DNA of 64,000 bases from Punctularia strigosozonata HHB-11173 SS5 (GCF_000264995.1 NW_006767446.1:719290-783289); one strand, 5' to 3'; positions 11,164-23,724 are shown, counted from the first letter of the stretch. A program made the numbers and translations. The notes: generated by a model not told the origin, from the letters alone.

Positions 11164-12943
11164 ATGCCTCCCGTTCAGACAATCGATAATACCTTTGGGG
11201 CCCTATTTCTAGGAATGGTCATCTCATCTATGTAAGCAATTTTGACCGTCATGCGGGGTCAATTTGGCTTCACTGCAGAAACTATAATCACAGCATGTTT
11301 GGCGTCACAAATCTCCAGGTACGTTCATTATTTGTGTCTTGGCATCGAGGTCGTCTGATGCTTGGAAATCGAAGGCATACATATATTATCATCGATACCC
11401 AAGGGATCATCAGCTGTACAAGATTGCGGTAGGCCCCTTCTTCAACTCCGCTGCTATTTCTCTCACTTTGTCTACGCAGATAGGCGTTCTCTGGCTCTTC
11501 GACACTCTGATTCTGGCATTGAACGTGCACGCCGTGTACTACTACACAATCACCAACTTCTCAAACGAGATCGCGTTGCTCTTCGTTGTATGGTCAGCGA
11601 AATTCCTCACGTCCTTGCATAATACATTCATCGCATATTCCAGGAGCTTCAAGGTGACTCAAACACAAATCCCGAACCGCGTAACGATCTGATTCGCATC
11701 AGCTTCAAGTAGCCTTGACCTCTGTCATGATACCGATGGTACAAAGCCTTTATGCGCTTCGGCTGTGGAGATGTGAGCACAGAACGTACGATAAAGCTCG
11801 GAACGAAGCTGATGAATACTGGCGTCAGTGCGAGACGGACAACTCATATTACCTCTTCTCGTCGTCAGTGAACTGCCCTGAAAAATGTGTGTCCTGCTGA
11901 TTCCGTACACAGTGTTCGACAGTTCTGGGAGGATGGAGTGAGTCGTTTCCTTATCATTGGAAGAGGAAATGAATCCTGACTCTCCATCGTGGTGTAGTCG
12001 TTGGCGTCAGTGAGTATCTCCCTCTGGACGAGCTCCCGTTGGATTGCTCAACTTATTCTGCCAGTGTCTGCTCGGGATGGGTATGGCTGACTCAGTCCAA
12101 TATACGCCACGTATTGACAGCCTGACAGGTACCGGATGCATACGTTTGCGGACTTCGCACAGTTTAAGGTATGTAGGGGCCGTTCGTCGCCGGATCTGAA
12201 GTTTGAGACTGACCTTGTCGTAGAATACCATATACGCGGACTTCTCTCTTTCTACTGGCATAGACACAATCACGTCCATCACTTTGTGCTATTACCTATA
12301 TCGGACTAGATCAACATTCTCCGGGTAAACTTGGCCTTGTAAACTCTGTTCTGTGTCCTGATACTTTCTGACGCCAACAGAACAAGATCTCTCGTGCATA
12401 GCCTCATGTATTGGATATTAGGAACAGGCCTTCTCACAAGGTTAGCTACGGTACTCTCGCAAATACCGCAATCTCATCATCTGTCCAGCGCATGTTCCCT
12501 AGTATTGCTCATTACGGTCAGCCAATTCTCCCCATGCCCTCGGAGGTAACTGACACTCGAATGTTTTTGTCAGTTCGCGGCAATGCCAAACAATCTCGTT
12601 TTCATCGCGATGGAGATATTGCTATCCAAGCTGTATCTCAACAGTTTCCTCGCTATGTGAGTTAGAAAACATTCTATAGCCTTTCCGACGAGATTGTTGA
12701 TCATGCACAGGTTGAACGCACGGCAAAGCCTTCGTGAGCGGCACCAGAGCCGTTCCTTCACGCAGTCAACCCAAAGATCTGATCGCATAGCGATATGCGT
12801 CTCCAAGGTCCGTTCATCGTGACGGGAAGGAGCCTCGTAATCTAACACGTCTTCAGGAATACGACGTGGAGCTTTCTCCGCCGTCTCCGGTGCGAACAGG
12901 TGTTGGTATCGCCGCACCTCCGAAAGCGAAATTGTCTGCTTAA
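11164..12943 (+). CDS. DUF6534 multi-pass membrane protein
   Basis: Integral membrane protein of the DUF6534 family, which is expanded in Agaricomycetes; its function is unknown. Recognisable blocks in order: TFGALFLGMVISS (helix 1), FGVTNLQAYIYYHRYPRDH, IGVLWLFDTLILALNVHAVYYYTITNF (a hallmark block), a conserved WSFKLQVAL junction, SVMIPMVQSLYALRLWR, then after less certain exons the end block FAAMPNNLVFIAMEILLSKLYLNSFLAMLNARQSLRERH. Introns are numerous. WSFK is assembled from a 10-nt micro-exon (11644-11653), and the intron before it (11593-11643) is 51 bp, divisible by three, and free of stops. The coding end is either the TGA at 12822 or, using an intron with a CTAAC branch site, the TAA at 12943 after APPKAKLSA. 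Exons between about 11760 and 12400 are not fully resolved. Confidence 0.75.
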
Positions 12944-13474
12944 CTCCGTTGAACGAGCGGATATGTATGATCCAAGACAGGAGGCAGAGGCTTCGTTAAT
13001 GATTATCTATCCTTGCGCCTCACACTCATTACATCCGATCTTCGCAACTCGTGATACAGTAGTAATATTCTCTCGTATTCGTACACCATTCCAATCGTTA
13101 GATCTACTAGAAGACCTGTACCTTGACATGCAGGTCTTGGGATGGATGCAGCTCGAAAAAATCGATGGCAACTGATGCTGGAGGACATGGACGTGGACCA
13201 CGACATGGATAACCGCCGGAATATATATGTCTAGCGGGCACTGCATTAGGAACATCATTATTGCTCTCAAGCAGGTATAACCTCACGTCTCACATTGCAG
13301 GCACACAAACGCAGCACCGTAACGAAGATGAGTCGAAGTGAAACATGTAAACTGTCTTCGCAACGCAAAAAGAACAATTCTATGGGAATGGGTCGAGGCG
13401 CATGCAAGGGCGTCGGTTTGAGGCACAAGGGCCAGGTAATTTCATTGAATTGCTCGCATTCGTCGTACGTATTT

Positions 13475-14445
13475 TCACGCGTACGTCTTCTCCAATGCGT
13501 TCCCAAGGATCCTGTCCCACGCAGCGGCGCCCGTCTCCTTGAGTTCAGACGCATGCGACCAAGGCTTGTGTTCGACCTCCGATTCCATCGCGCCCTTGAA
13601 ACACCCTCCCCACTCATGACGCGGATACGCCTCCATGAGTTCCGCAACGAACGACTCGGGTAGCAGGTGCGCGTGTTCGTGAACGTTATCTCACGCGAGT
13701 CAGCCACGTCAGCCGATCGCAGCCTCCCGTTGAACAAAGAGACGCGCGGGGTGCTCACCGAAGAGGGTTCCGATCTGTATGAGCTGGCCGTTGAAGGAGA
13801 TTTTGCCGTTGTTGAAGTCGGTATGCCGGAATATGGCCTCAGAGGCGGAGTCGGCCAGGTCGGAGGATGCGCCGTGGTCGAGTAGCCACTGAGCGCTTCG
13901 AGATGAGCGAGGATGAATGACGGTGTGGCGAATGTTACCTGTCGCGTTGTCAGACCGCCCCAAAACTCGAAAGAGAGCTCAGTCCTTGATCACAGCCAGC
14001 GGCACGTAAGGATCATACGGCGGCAAAATAATCAACTAGCATGGCGCACTTTTTGATGTTGGCTGGCGTGCATCCGATGTCGTGGAATAGACACGCGAGA
14101 TAGAAGCTTTCGGCATCGTAAGCATTCGCGAGGGTCCCGTCCGTAGCGAATTGGAGTTTGGCCACCGCCGATCCTAGTCCCGCAGCAAATGACGCAGGTC
14201 AGTTTACATCCCTCATCACGGTGAAAAACCTGCCCCTCACCGATCAGAAACGCGCGGTGCGAGTGGTTCCATATCTTCTCCCCGAGCTCGGGTTCGAGGA
14301 ACGTCTTGGCCTCCTCGATCAGCTTCGACGTCGGAAGGGGGACGTCGGCGAGCGAGATGGACGCTGCGGGAGGGTTGAGCTTCGCATAGGGCAGCTGCGA
14401 TGGATCGCGCGGAACAGGAGTGAATCCGGCAGGGTACGAAGACAT
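13475..14445 (-). CDS. HD-domain protein, cyanamide hydratase-like
   Basis: Small metal-dependent HD-fold enzyme resembling fungal cyanamide hydratase and the yeast Ddi2/Ddi3 proteins, which turn cyanamide into urea. From the start MSSYPAGFTPVPRD the exons give KIWNHSHRAFLIGSAVAKLQ (first His), FYLACLFHDIGCTPANIKK (the HD motif), LSFEFWGGLTTRQWLLDHG, ASEAIFRHTDF (a further metal or active-site His), KISFNGQLIQIGTLFDNVHEH, then HEWGGCFKGAMESEVEHKPW and the end ALEKTYA. Four short GT..AG introns join all pieces in frame, and no stop interrupts the model. The length, about 240-250 residues, is normal for the family. Substrate preference cannot be read from sequence; cyanamide is the family default. 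A gap of about 550 bp separates it from the small membrane-protein gene on the same strand. Confidence 0.85.
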
Positions 14446-14997
14446 ATCGTAATCGCGGACGGAAAAGAGACGGGCTGGTTGACCGCGCAGTCTGCTCATG
14501 CAGGGCTTAAGGAGCGCGATGAACGAAAGTGTGAGTAAGACCGTCATAGGACCAGCATGACGAATATGACGATGATCACCGCTTCGATTCGTGCCACGAG
14601 AGGAAGCAGTATAGCGAGATCGTCGGAGCGTGAGATCGAGCACCAACTGTAACATAAGTAATCTTGTCCCCCTGTCGAGACGGCGATCGAGATTGGTCTG
14701 GAAGCGCGTTAGGAATGATGACTCTCGGTGGACACTGAGACTCAAATTTAGGCAGAACTCGAGAGTAAACGATGCAATATACAGGTCCACAGAGATGATA
14801 AAGGAAGGAGATAGGATAAGAAATGCGGGTCGCTTGAGAGCGAAAGAGCGAAGGGGCCGAGAATAGGTAGAAGAAAGACAGAATGAAGGTCCAACACAAG
14901 TCTGGGCGCATGTAAGAGCGGATTCTCGAGCGGAGTAATAAGCGCAAGGACGTACAGATCGCGAGTCATGCTTGACGAGCTCCGAGCTCTCCATTAA

Positions 14998-15565
14998 CTA
15001 TTGGTACTGGTATCCGCGGATGATCTGCGGCTGAGCACCACGGATGCGTGTGCGGCCGTCCTTCAAGCGTTCGGTGACGATGGGTGATGCCGCTGGGCGG
15101 TACTTGTACTCCTTGCTGTACCGGTTGGCGTAGACCGTCTGCGGCTTAGTGGTCTGCGACGGGTCGCTATGAGCTATGCATATATGCATGACACGATCGT
15201 TGAAGCTGACCTTGGCGTTGAACCTCATCTTCACCGCAAGGTAGAACAGAACCGCAGTGAACAGGAGCAGCGCCACCCGTTTCCATATAGAAGGAACAGG
15301 CCTGTCAAAACGAGGGTCTATAGACGGCACATCAGCATGCCCATGGCCCAACTGCCGGCGCGTCTCCACCGAACAATGTTATGCAGACAAGTAAATGGAA
15401 CGCACCATGGGGTACTTCAGGATGCCTCTTGACGCGGCGCGGGGGCTTCACATCCAGGTTCGCAGCGTTGTCAGGTGAGTGCGCCGTGGTTTCCGCGTGG
15501 TCGATATCGTCGAGCGGAGGTTCCGTAGCAGGGTCTACCTTGCTCTGCGAGTCTGGCTTGGACAT
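14998..15565 (-). CDS. Small single-pass membrane protein, hypothetical
   Basis: I do not recognise a family. The first exon reads MSKPDSQSKVDPATEPPLDD and is acidic and hydrophilic. It joins through one intron (donor within CAT-G|GTGCGT) to DPRFDRPVPSIWKRVALLLF. One transmembrane helix (VALLLFTAVLFYLAVKM) follows, then a basic tail with YSKEYKYRPAASPIVTERL, ending RGYQYQ. The protein is about 150 residues. The single helix with a short charged N-side and a long basic C-side suggests a tail-exposed organelle or ER protein. The intact frame, good splice borders and clear hydrophobic segment support it as a real gene. Confidence 0.6.
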
Positions 15566-16576
15566 GTTTGAGAAATACAGTGATACGTCGGAGAGAAAGA
15601 GTTAGGCGCGCCCGCCGCCGTTCACGGTCGACTTGGAGAGCCTTGAGGCCCGAGGGCTCGTCGGCGGGCGTGGGTTCGCTGCGGCATCATCACGTGGACC
15701 GTGGGAGTTCCTGTTTGACTCCTGCACGATCTGCGCGCGCGTTCATATGCATGTTCGTCTCACCTCGAGCTCAAACAAATCAGAAGTCGCTCAGCCTCCA
15801 TCGTATTTCGACGAAGCTGGAGTTTCATTTTTATGCGCTTGGCCTCAGCGATCAGCAGTGACGCCGTCGCCAACGCGATGTTGAGATGACCGCGGACGTC
15901 CCCAGCCCGCGCGCACGAGTCCATGCGCACGTTCAGGCGAAGATTGTTGGGTCGAGCGCGTTTCGCACATCCCTTACGTAGGCGGTGGTAGTAGTGCATG
16001 CATTGCCGCACCGCATTCAGGAAGCGATCATTGTGGCACCGCGTTGAACAACTCGGTCTGGTTGGGTAGTCAAGCCGCACGATAAGGTTGAAGTACCAGG
16101 AAATCCACATTTTGGTCACCTTATCTATTTTTCTCACCATACAGGGCTCGAAAGCTCTACGAATATATCCGGAGAAATGGCGGCATGGGAACCGGGGGGA
16201 ATATCTCTCCCCGATATAGTCCAATGATCACCTTCTCTTGTTGGCCGGCAGCGTTGTGTGGAAGGTGTACGATATTTCGTTGAGTTCGACGATTCCAACA
16301 ACGATCACTATGATCTGAAATTCCGTGGTGTTCTCAGTTCCTCCAAGGCGAACAGGGTCCTCAAGCTTGATTGGTGCGTCGGCTTCATGAAACATGGGAC
16401 ATCGACGCGCCAGTGTCTCTGCAGAGCTACATCACACTACCCCGTCATGAATCCTATGGTTAATCTGATTATCGAGCTATTTGTACCAGCACGATGCTGT
16501 GCTCGCCTCGCCTCGCACCAGAAAAGCACATATAAGGGAGCAGCAGTCCGTCGATACAGTAAGCAAACCGACCAAC
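15566..16576. other. Intergenic, promoter side of the TPR-CHAT gene
   Basis: About 1 kb between divergently transcribed genes. No exon is supportable. The only regulatory-looking element is a TATA box close to the CHAT start, listed separately. Confidence 0.4.
16531..16537 (+). promoter_or_regulatory. TATA-like box of the TPR-CHAT gene
   Basis: TATAAGG within CACATATAAGGGAG, 46 bp before the chosen ATG at 16577. No other ATG lies between, which supports that start and implies a very short 5' leader. Confidence 0.45.
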
Positions 16577-19500
16577 ATGCAAGACAAAGTCGAAGGGGAT
16601 ACGACAACCCGTATGTTCATTCACGTTTCTCTGCCGTATACTCGACTGGCAATCATAATCACTTATTCCCTTTACCATACGCAGAACTGATTGCAGCGGG
16701 CCCAATCGGTCATGGTCAAGATGGTCGCAACATTGACGACGGACAAAAGATCTGCGAATGCGCAAGTAAATCCGTTTTGCTCAGCTGCTTTGAATATTAT
16801 CCAACCACACTTTGCAGCAGATACGTCATCTGAGGCGAACGAACGCTATTATACAGCACTCCAACTCCACCACAAATTCCTCCAGAATAGCGATATCGAC
16901 GCCGCAAAGCAATGCATCGATCACTATGAGGCCCTCCTATCGGAGGCACAGGGAACCACTTCCTTCAGTGCGACAATACCAAATTTGAAACTGGACGTTT
17001 CGCTCGACACCGGCCCTAAGCTATATCACATACTCATTCGGCTGGCTGATCTATACGTGGATTGCTATAGGCACAATTACGAGCAATGTGATCTGGAGCT
17101 TGCGGTACAATATGGGAAAGAAGCCCTGTATATGTGCCGCACAGCTGGGATACGTTGCCCTACAGTACTTGGGCTATTCGCCAACATCTTGGATAGCAAT
17201 GCAGACGACGTTTCCCGGAAAGAAGATAGGATCGTTGCAGAGTCGCTCTGCAGAGAAGCCATCTCACTCTGCGCAACGGGAACCTACTTGGCAGCAACTA
17301 TTCGCCTTAATCTGGCATGGATTCTGGGAAGGTTATCCAGAGATAACGGGTCTCATACTTTGATCAAAGAAGCAGTCGACATCCAGCGACAGGCCTTGGT
17401 TGACCTGCCTCCATCTTATTGTTACGATCAACATCGACACCTGCGATTCCTAGGGGTGTGTCTACTCGACCGATACGAATTTTTCGGAAGACCAGAAGAT
17501 TTGGATGAATGCCTTGATGTTTCCGCGCAGGCCGTGTACTTATGTCCAAAGATGCACATTGATCGATGCAAGACAGTAAATGGGATGCTCCGGTCGCTAT
17601 ATCGGAAGACTTTGCGCTCTGGCGCTATCAATGAGCTCAACAAAGCGATCGAACTTGGACTGAACACTCTCAAAGAAGTCTCCGGTGCTGGTATGGGGCG
17701 CGTCGAACGCCTCAGTGTGGTAGCAGATCTTCTCGACCTTCGCCATCAGCTCGCTCCATCCGATGGGCGCGACCTCGAAAAGTCAGTCACTCTGATCCGG
17801 GAAGCCTTGCAACAATGCCCTCCCAACCACACACGCTATTGGATGTACGTGAGCAGCTTGGCGCTCAAATTGCATTTGCAGTACAACTGGACCGGAGAGA
17901 TAAGTCGTCTCGAAGAATCTATTCAACTCGGGCGTTCTACCATCGATTCAATGCCAACTACCCACCCTCAGCGATTCATTCCCGCTCACAATATGGCGCA
18001 TTCACTGATGCTCCGCTTCAACGAGACAAGGCAGATCTCTGATCTCGATGAAGCCATCAAATGGGATCGTAGGGCCCTGGCGAGCTGTGGGACCTCACCT
18101 GTGTTCTATCCGGATATTTCTGCTCAAGCTGTCTCCCGTCTTTGCATGTTATTTGACGCTCGGGGCTCATTCGAGGCTTTGGAAGAAGCGATTACCCTCG
18201 GCAACACCGTCCTGGATACGATGGTTTCCGATCATGCCGAACGCGGTGATGTTATCCTCGAGCTGTCAAAAGCTCTGTTACGCCGCGGGAGACATCAAGA
18301 GAATATCGCGGATATCGACCGCTCCATCTCGGAGTTAGCACGTATCAAGGAAGTGATGCTTCAGCGAACAGAGGGCCCTAAACTTCTGAGCACCCTCGCC
18401 GACTGTCATATCGTCAGATTTCGCTTCAATCGCAGCGAGAAAGACGCGAACGATGCCTTGGAGATTATCACTGGCTTGTTGGATACCCTGCACCCTGGCC
18501 GTCCCGAGAGGTTTCAATGCCTCGTAGGTGCCGCAGAACTCCACATGGAGCTAGGAACATCTTATCGGAGTATCCAGGCTGCACTCTCGCATTTAGTCGA
18601 TGCTCTATCAGACGAACACCGGGACGTTCGTTCTCGGATTGAAGGAGCACGACGCATACTTGATATCGCGGTGTCGCAATATCAGGATATCGTCTCATCT
18701 GAGGTCGCAGCACATCGCCAACTGCTGGATATCTTCACTCTTGTGGTGGGACTTCTGCCCCGAGTGGCCTTCTTTGATCTTCATCTTCATACTCGACTCC
18801 AGTCTCTAGCTATCGGCCAGAGCATCGCTCTCACCGGCGCATCTCACGCGCTCATCATCGGCTCATCTCAGAAAGCATTGGAAATCCTTGAGCAGGGCCG
18901 TGCGGTCTTCTGGACCCATGCACTACGCTTGCGCTCTCCGTTCGAGGCAGCGCCCAAGGAGCTCAGAGAACGATTGTTGATCCTTGCCCGACAGCTGGAG
19001 AAAGTACACGACAAATCGTCTACGGGGGAGAACCCGGGTGCCGTCGAAGCGGAGATCGCACGGAGAAGAGGTCATATCGAAGAATTTAACGCGCTGCTCA
19101 ACCAGGTTCGCAAACAACCTGGACTGAACAGATTCCTGCTGCACGACGAGTTTACGACGCTGAGAAAAGCCTCCGAGAGAGGTCCGGTCGTAGTGTTGGT
19201 TTCCAGTGCGCTGGGATGCCACGCTATCCTTCTCAAGCAGGGGGGCGACTGTGTAAGCATTCCTATCGAGCGTCTTCCTGATACTTGGCTCGCACATTCC
19301 GGCACGGAGTGGCGATCGATCATCGTGGAGGCCAGGGCGGAGATGCGCGACTGCAGAAAGATGCAAAAATCGAAAATCCCGAAGGCTCGAAGAGCGGGTG
19401 CCGAGGAGATCTTGCGCCAATTATGGATTGAGGTGGTGAGACCGGTGATCAAGGCGCTAGGGCTCGAAGTATGAGTTAACCCTCTACATTATCGTGGCAT

Positions 19501-20452
19501 AAGGCTCACCAGTTGCTTCTAGCCCTCCGAAGGTCGAAACCGTCCTCGCATATGGTGGTGCCCCACTGGAAACTTTGCTCACTTACCGATCCATGCAGCC
19601 GGTGCTGGCGGAGAGCGGTGCTCAGATTACGTCGTCTCCTCCTACATACCGACCGTCGGGTCCCTTCTTGCTGCCAGAAACGCGTATTCGCCCATCCTCA
19701 AGGACGACGTTCACGCGCTCGTCGCTGCAACGCCTCGGTCGAGCATGTCGCAGTGGAGCGACCTCATCAACACGCGCGAAGAAGCGAGAACGATCCGGGC
19801 GGTCTTACCAAGCGAATCCATAATAGAGCTGTCTCCCGCAGACGACGCTTGCATTGAGGGCGGAAACGGGATCACGACGGAGACGCTGCTAAAGCTGCTC
19901 CCACAGACAAATATCCTGCACCTCGCGTGCCATGGCCATCAAGATCTGGAGAATCCGTTGCAGAGCGGATTCATTCTGCGTGACGAGAAACTCACGATCG
20001 AACGACTGATGCCTGTACCCCTCCCTCGCGCGTTCATGGCATTTTTGAGCGCCTGCGAAACAGCCAAAGGTGACTTCGTGAGTACCAATACCAGTCGACA
20101 TCATGGTGCGACTGAACAACGTGCCTACGCAGAATCAGCCTGACCAGGTGGTCCATCTCGCGGCCGCCATGTTCTTCGCGGGATTCAAAAGCGTCATCGC
20201 TACGCTCTGGTCAGTCCCTGTTTGCAGCTATCCACCTCTATGATACCGACTTACAATCAAATGTAAAGGTCCATGGCGGACGCGGACGGGCCAGAGATAG
20301 CTCGATCTGTATACCAGAAGATATTCAGCAGCAAATTGGATCACATCGACCCCGATGACATCGCGTACGCCCTCGACGAGGCCGTCACGAACCTGCGAAC
20401 CGTCCAGCCTGAGCCGCTCCGATGGGCACCGTATATACACCTAGGTATTTGA
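16577..20452 (+). CDS. TPR-repeat protein with C-terminal CHAT (caspase-like) domain
   Basis: Large cytosolic-type protein of about 1193 residues from six exons (16577-16610, 16685-16765, 16818-19468, 19523-20077, 20133-20209, 20269-20452), all joining in phase with GT..AG introns. Residues from about 40 to 750 form an alpha-solenoid of TPR-like units, for example LDECLDVSAQAV, LNKAIELGLNTL, LEESIQLGRSTI, LDEAIKWDRRAL and LEEAITLGNTVL. The C-terminal 400 residues are a CHAT domain: PRIWWCPTGNFAHLPIHAAG, then NILHLACHGHQDLENPL with the presumed catalytic His, then AFMAFLSACETAKGD with the presumed catalytic Cys, then HLAAAMFFAGFKSVIATLWS and RWAPYIHLGI at the end. Known CHAT proteins (separase relatives, bacterial TPR-CHAT proteases) cleave partner proteins. 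Agaricomycetes carry many such genes with no known role. Both catalytic residues and the full domain are present, so protease activity is plausible; target and trigger are unknown. Confidence 0.9.
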
Positions 20453-21110
20453 GCGTGCGCCAATATATGCTATTGGTTCGAAATGTACAACGGATGAGGC
20501 CGTGGTTAGAAGGCTACAACAAATAGTACCAGTTGCTCTGGTCTCCAGCCTTGAAACCTACACCTCTCCGAAGACGAGGTACGGCCTCGCCCCACCGCGG
20601 ATTGATCTATAACATGTGCGGAGTCGAAACATCTATCAGCCAAAGGGTAGTAGCCCGCGCCATCCTCTGGGAACTTACCCGAGGGAGGGATAGATTCGGC
20701 TCTATCTGAGTCTTGGGGGCCACTGCCTCCAACACGGGTCCTCTCCGCCTTCAGGGTGGAGGCCTTACCCTTCTAGATGATGAATGGTGCTGTTGCGAGC
20801 GAGAACCAGAGCAAGTATCAAGACGGTGGGCCCGGCTCAGACCTGGGAAAATTGGAATGAACACGATGCCATGATGTACAGTGGATGTATGCGCGTACTA
20901 GGATGCAAGGTCAAAACCATCAAAGGTGACGCCGTGAGAGAAACACGTCGCGTCACCATCGCGTTACGCGTTACATACCGCCCGCGTGATCGTTCCTTGC
21001 TGTCCTCCTGGACCTCTGTCGTCCACTTCACTTTGCGCGGCTGGGGACACCATCATTTCTCTGACCAGAGCTATAGACACTTCTTTCTTGATTTTTGGTG
21101 ACGCACAGCC
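20453..21110. other. Intergenic region holding the MCM10 promoter
   Basis: No exon is visible. The last 170 bp before MCM10 contain ACGCGT and a CACGTCGCGTC element, listed separately. Confidence 0.5.
20942..20971 (+). promoter_or_regulatory. MCB-like cell-cycle element upstream of MCM10
   Basis: Holds AACACGTCGCGTC (20942-20954) and a perfect ACGCGT hexamer (20966-20971), 140 bp before the MCM10 ATG. ACGCGT is the core bound by MBF-type factors at the G1/S transition in yeasts. The same 13-mer occurs upstream of ASF1 in this window. Confidence 0.5.
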
Positions 21111-23724
21111 ATGGAATCTGTGATACTCAAAGCACGCCAACAAGAAGAGCGCCAGGCCGCTATCCGCGCGCAGATCGCGGCGTTGCAAGCTCAGCTGGTA
21201 GATCCGTCGTCCGCCTCGACCTCCTCTCAACGGTCAACCGGTAACTTGGGCGGAAACATCTCCAGACAACAGAAGAGGAAAGCGGAGGAGCATATTCACG
21301 TATTAGCGCCGCGGACGCCGTCGCCCAGTACGCTCTTCTTCGCCGGCTCACTCATAGTTTTCACAGATTACGCATTTTAGAGAAGAAGAAGACGGACCGC
21401 TTCAGTGCGTTTGAAGGCCGCGCGCGTGCATCTGAGGCATCTGCTCCCTCGAGGCCATCGTCTTCATCAACCGCGTCTGGCTCCGGAGCGAGCAAACCTC
21501 TCCCGTCGAAGAACGTACACACCGTCACGCCTGCATTGAAACCTGCCGCCTCTGCCGTCGTCGGCAAACTCGCTGCTTATACCAAACAGCAAGGTGCCAA
21601 GGCTGAAAACGAGGAAGAGATCGCCCGGTCAGCCGGCTTCGCCGACGCCCCGGCGTGTATGAACATCGCACAGCGAGACGAAAATCTTGCCATCGTAGAG
21701 GAGCTACAAATGGGAACGGGGGAGCGAGAGCATCAGCCACCTCCGGGCGACCCGGCGTTCAATACGCTCGAGCCCAACTCTGGCATCCGCTTATCGTGCG
21801 TCGTGTTCTATCCCCACGTTCTCGCTGTGGACTCTAAACTGATGGCGTATAATGTCGCACAGGTCGCGAGCGCTACCCTACGAAGACTTCCAAGAGCACC
21901 TCCGCGGCCGCTTCTTCCTCTCCCCCTCCTTGCTTTACTCCGTCGTGCGCCTCCTTCCCAACCGCGCGGGGTACGATGTGCCCGTTCCCGGGGACTGGGT
22001 CACGGTCGCCGTCGTCGCCGAGCGTGGGCCGATCAAGTTCAGCCGAGCACCGGTGGGCGCGCCCCGGGAGGAGGACGAGAGCGCGGTGAGGGAGGACGGC
22101 GCGATTCAGGTCCGTCCTGCGCACGTCGCGTCGGGTGACCAGAAGCAGGACAAGGGCAAGCAGAAGCAGAAGGAGGACAAAGAGGCGGGAAAGCCGCACG
22201 GGAAGAAATACGTGTCGATCAAGCTGGTCGACTTCGGCGCGCGATCGGCGGCGTCGTCGAATTCGAAGGCGACGATTCGGGGCGACGCGTTCTTGACGCT
22301 TCTCCTCTTTGAATCGGACTCGGTGGAAACCGTCGAGCACGATGAGGAGGAGGAGGATGGGCGAAAGATGAAGGCGAAGGCGAAGGGCAAGGCGAAAGAG
22401 AAGGTGTACAAGGGCGGGAGCCGGGGCGCGTTCGAGAAGATGGCCAAGTTGAAGGAGGGCGCGGTGGTCGCGCTGCTGAATCCGCGGATACTCAAACCGT
22501 TCCAGGTTCGTCATCACGTCGTCCGACGGGTGTGTATCGAGTGCTGACCGGGTTTCGGCTTGCAGCGCTCGGCGGACGACCCGCATCCTGTCACTAACAT
22601 TCTTGCGCTCACGCCCGAGTCGGCCGCGTCCATCGAGATCCTCGGCACCGCGCGCGATCTCGGGATGTGCACCGTCACGAAGCGGGACGGCAAGACGTGT
22701 GGTGCGTGGGTGGACAAGCGCGTCGCGGACGTGTGCGAGTGGCACGTCCAGCACGCAGTGCAGAGCCGGCGGGCGGCCAGGCCCGAATTCTCCCTCGGGT
22801 TCGTCCGTCTCTCTGCGCGATATATGGAGGGCATTGGGCAGGATGAGGCTGACGATACGATGTCAACAGAACCTCGGGCATGTCTAGCAAGGCAACGCAT
22901 AAGCGCAAACACGACTACGACCCTCGCAGGCAGTGGGGCCTCAAGCCTGAAGATAACCATCTTGACGGCGGCGGGGCGACGTACGTCGTGTCCGGCCATG
23001 TTGTGTCAGGTTCCGGCTCTGGCGTGGGGGAGGGGGGCTTGGGCGCGGGGCTGTTCGTGGGCGAGTCTTTGGGGCGAGAGGTGCAGGCCAAGGCGGCGAG
23101 GAAGAAGGCCGGGAGGGAGGCGGAGCGAACGTTGAAACTCTTGGTGGAGCGAGATCGGGAGGGGATGCGAGCGGTTGTTAGGGCACGGGAGGCGGTCACT
23201 ACTCGGAAGGAGAATGCGAAGGACACAAAGGGAAAGGAGAAGGAGAAGGAGAAGGAGAAGGAGAAGGCGGTGGAGAATGACGGTGCGGTGAAGGGGAGTG
23301 AGTCAAAGAAGGGAGGGTATTCTGCGGCGATCATCAAGAACCTTGGGTTCGACCCGGCGCTCAAAGCGGGTCACGGCGCTTCCGAGCAGTACAAGGAGGA
23401 CGAGAAGGTACGGCTTCTGGCCTCAATTGAGTCATTAATTGTATTGACGCGATCCCATAGCTGAAGCTGCTGAGCGCCTTGCAATCCTCGCGTACGGCCG
23501 CAAACATCGAGCTGGGACCTAGACCAGGAAAGCGGATCAGATCAGCCGTTATGGCGCCGCCCAAGGGCAAAGAGCAGAATAAGGGCCTGAAAGAGAACGT
23601 ACCTAGAAGGAGCGCCGCATTCGGGCGTCCTGTTGGGCTCATCAGCGGCGACACGGAGATTGATCTGGATGAGGATAGCAGTGAGGTGGAAGTTGAAGCT
23701 GCAGTGATGGCGGGTGTGAAGTAG
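21111..23724 (+). CDS. MCM10: Mcm10 DNA replication initiation factor
   Basis: Nuclear replication factor that binds DNA, the CMG helicase and polymerase alpha to start replication. The start MESVILKARQQEERQAAIRA opens an N-terminal coiled coil. A Ser-rich linker is followed by the OB-fold region (LPYEDFQEHLRGRFFLSP, then YVSIKLVDFGAR, DAFLTLLLFES and LKEGAVVALLNPRILKPFQ). The Mcm10 zinc finger then reads LGMCTVTKRDGKTCGAWVDK with VADVCEWHV, giving Cys, Cys, Cys and His ligands in the family spacing. Long Lys/Glu-rich linkers interrupt the OB fold (about 22130-22200 and 22330-22420). The C-terminal part is charged and includes a (KE)n run from an AAGGAG microsatellite near 23230. At least five introns are present. 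The last exon encodes SALQSSRTAANIELG and ends VEAAVMAGVK. Upstream MCB-like sites suggest S-phase expression. Confidence 0.9.

Noticed and set aside
21873-22754. 293-codon minus-strand open frame
   Set aside because: Antisense to the OB-fold and zinc-finger exons of MCM10; its composition reflects that GC-rich coding sequence.
23228-23270. AAGGAG tandem run as a possible independent microsatellite
   Set aside because: It lies inside the MCM10 coding sequence and encodes its Lys/Glu tract, so it is described there.
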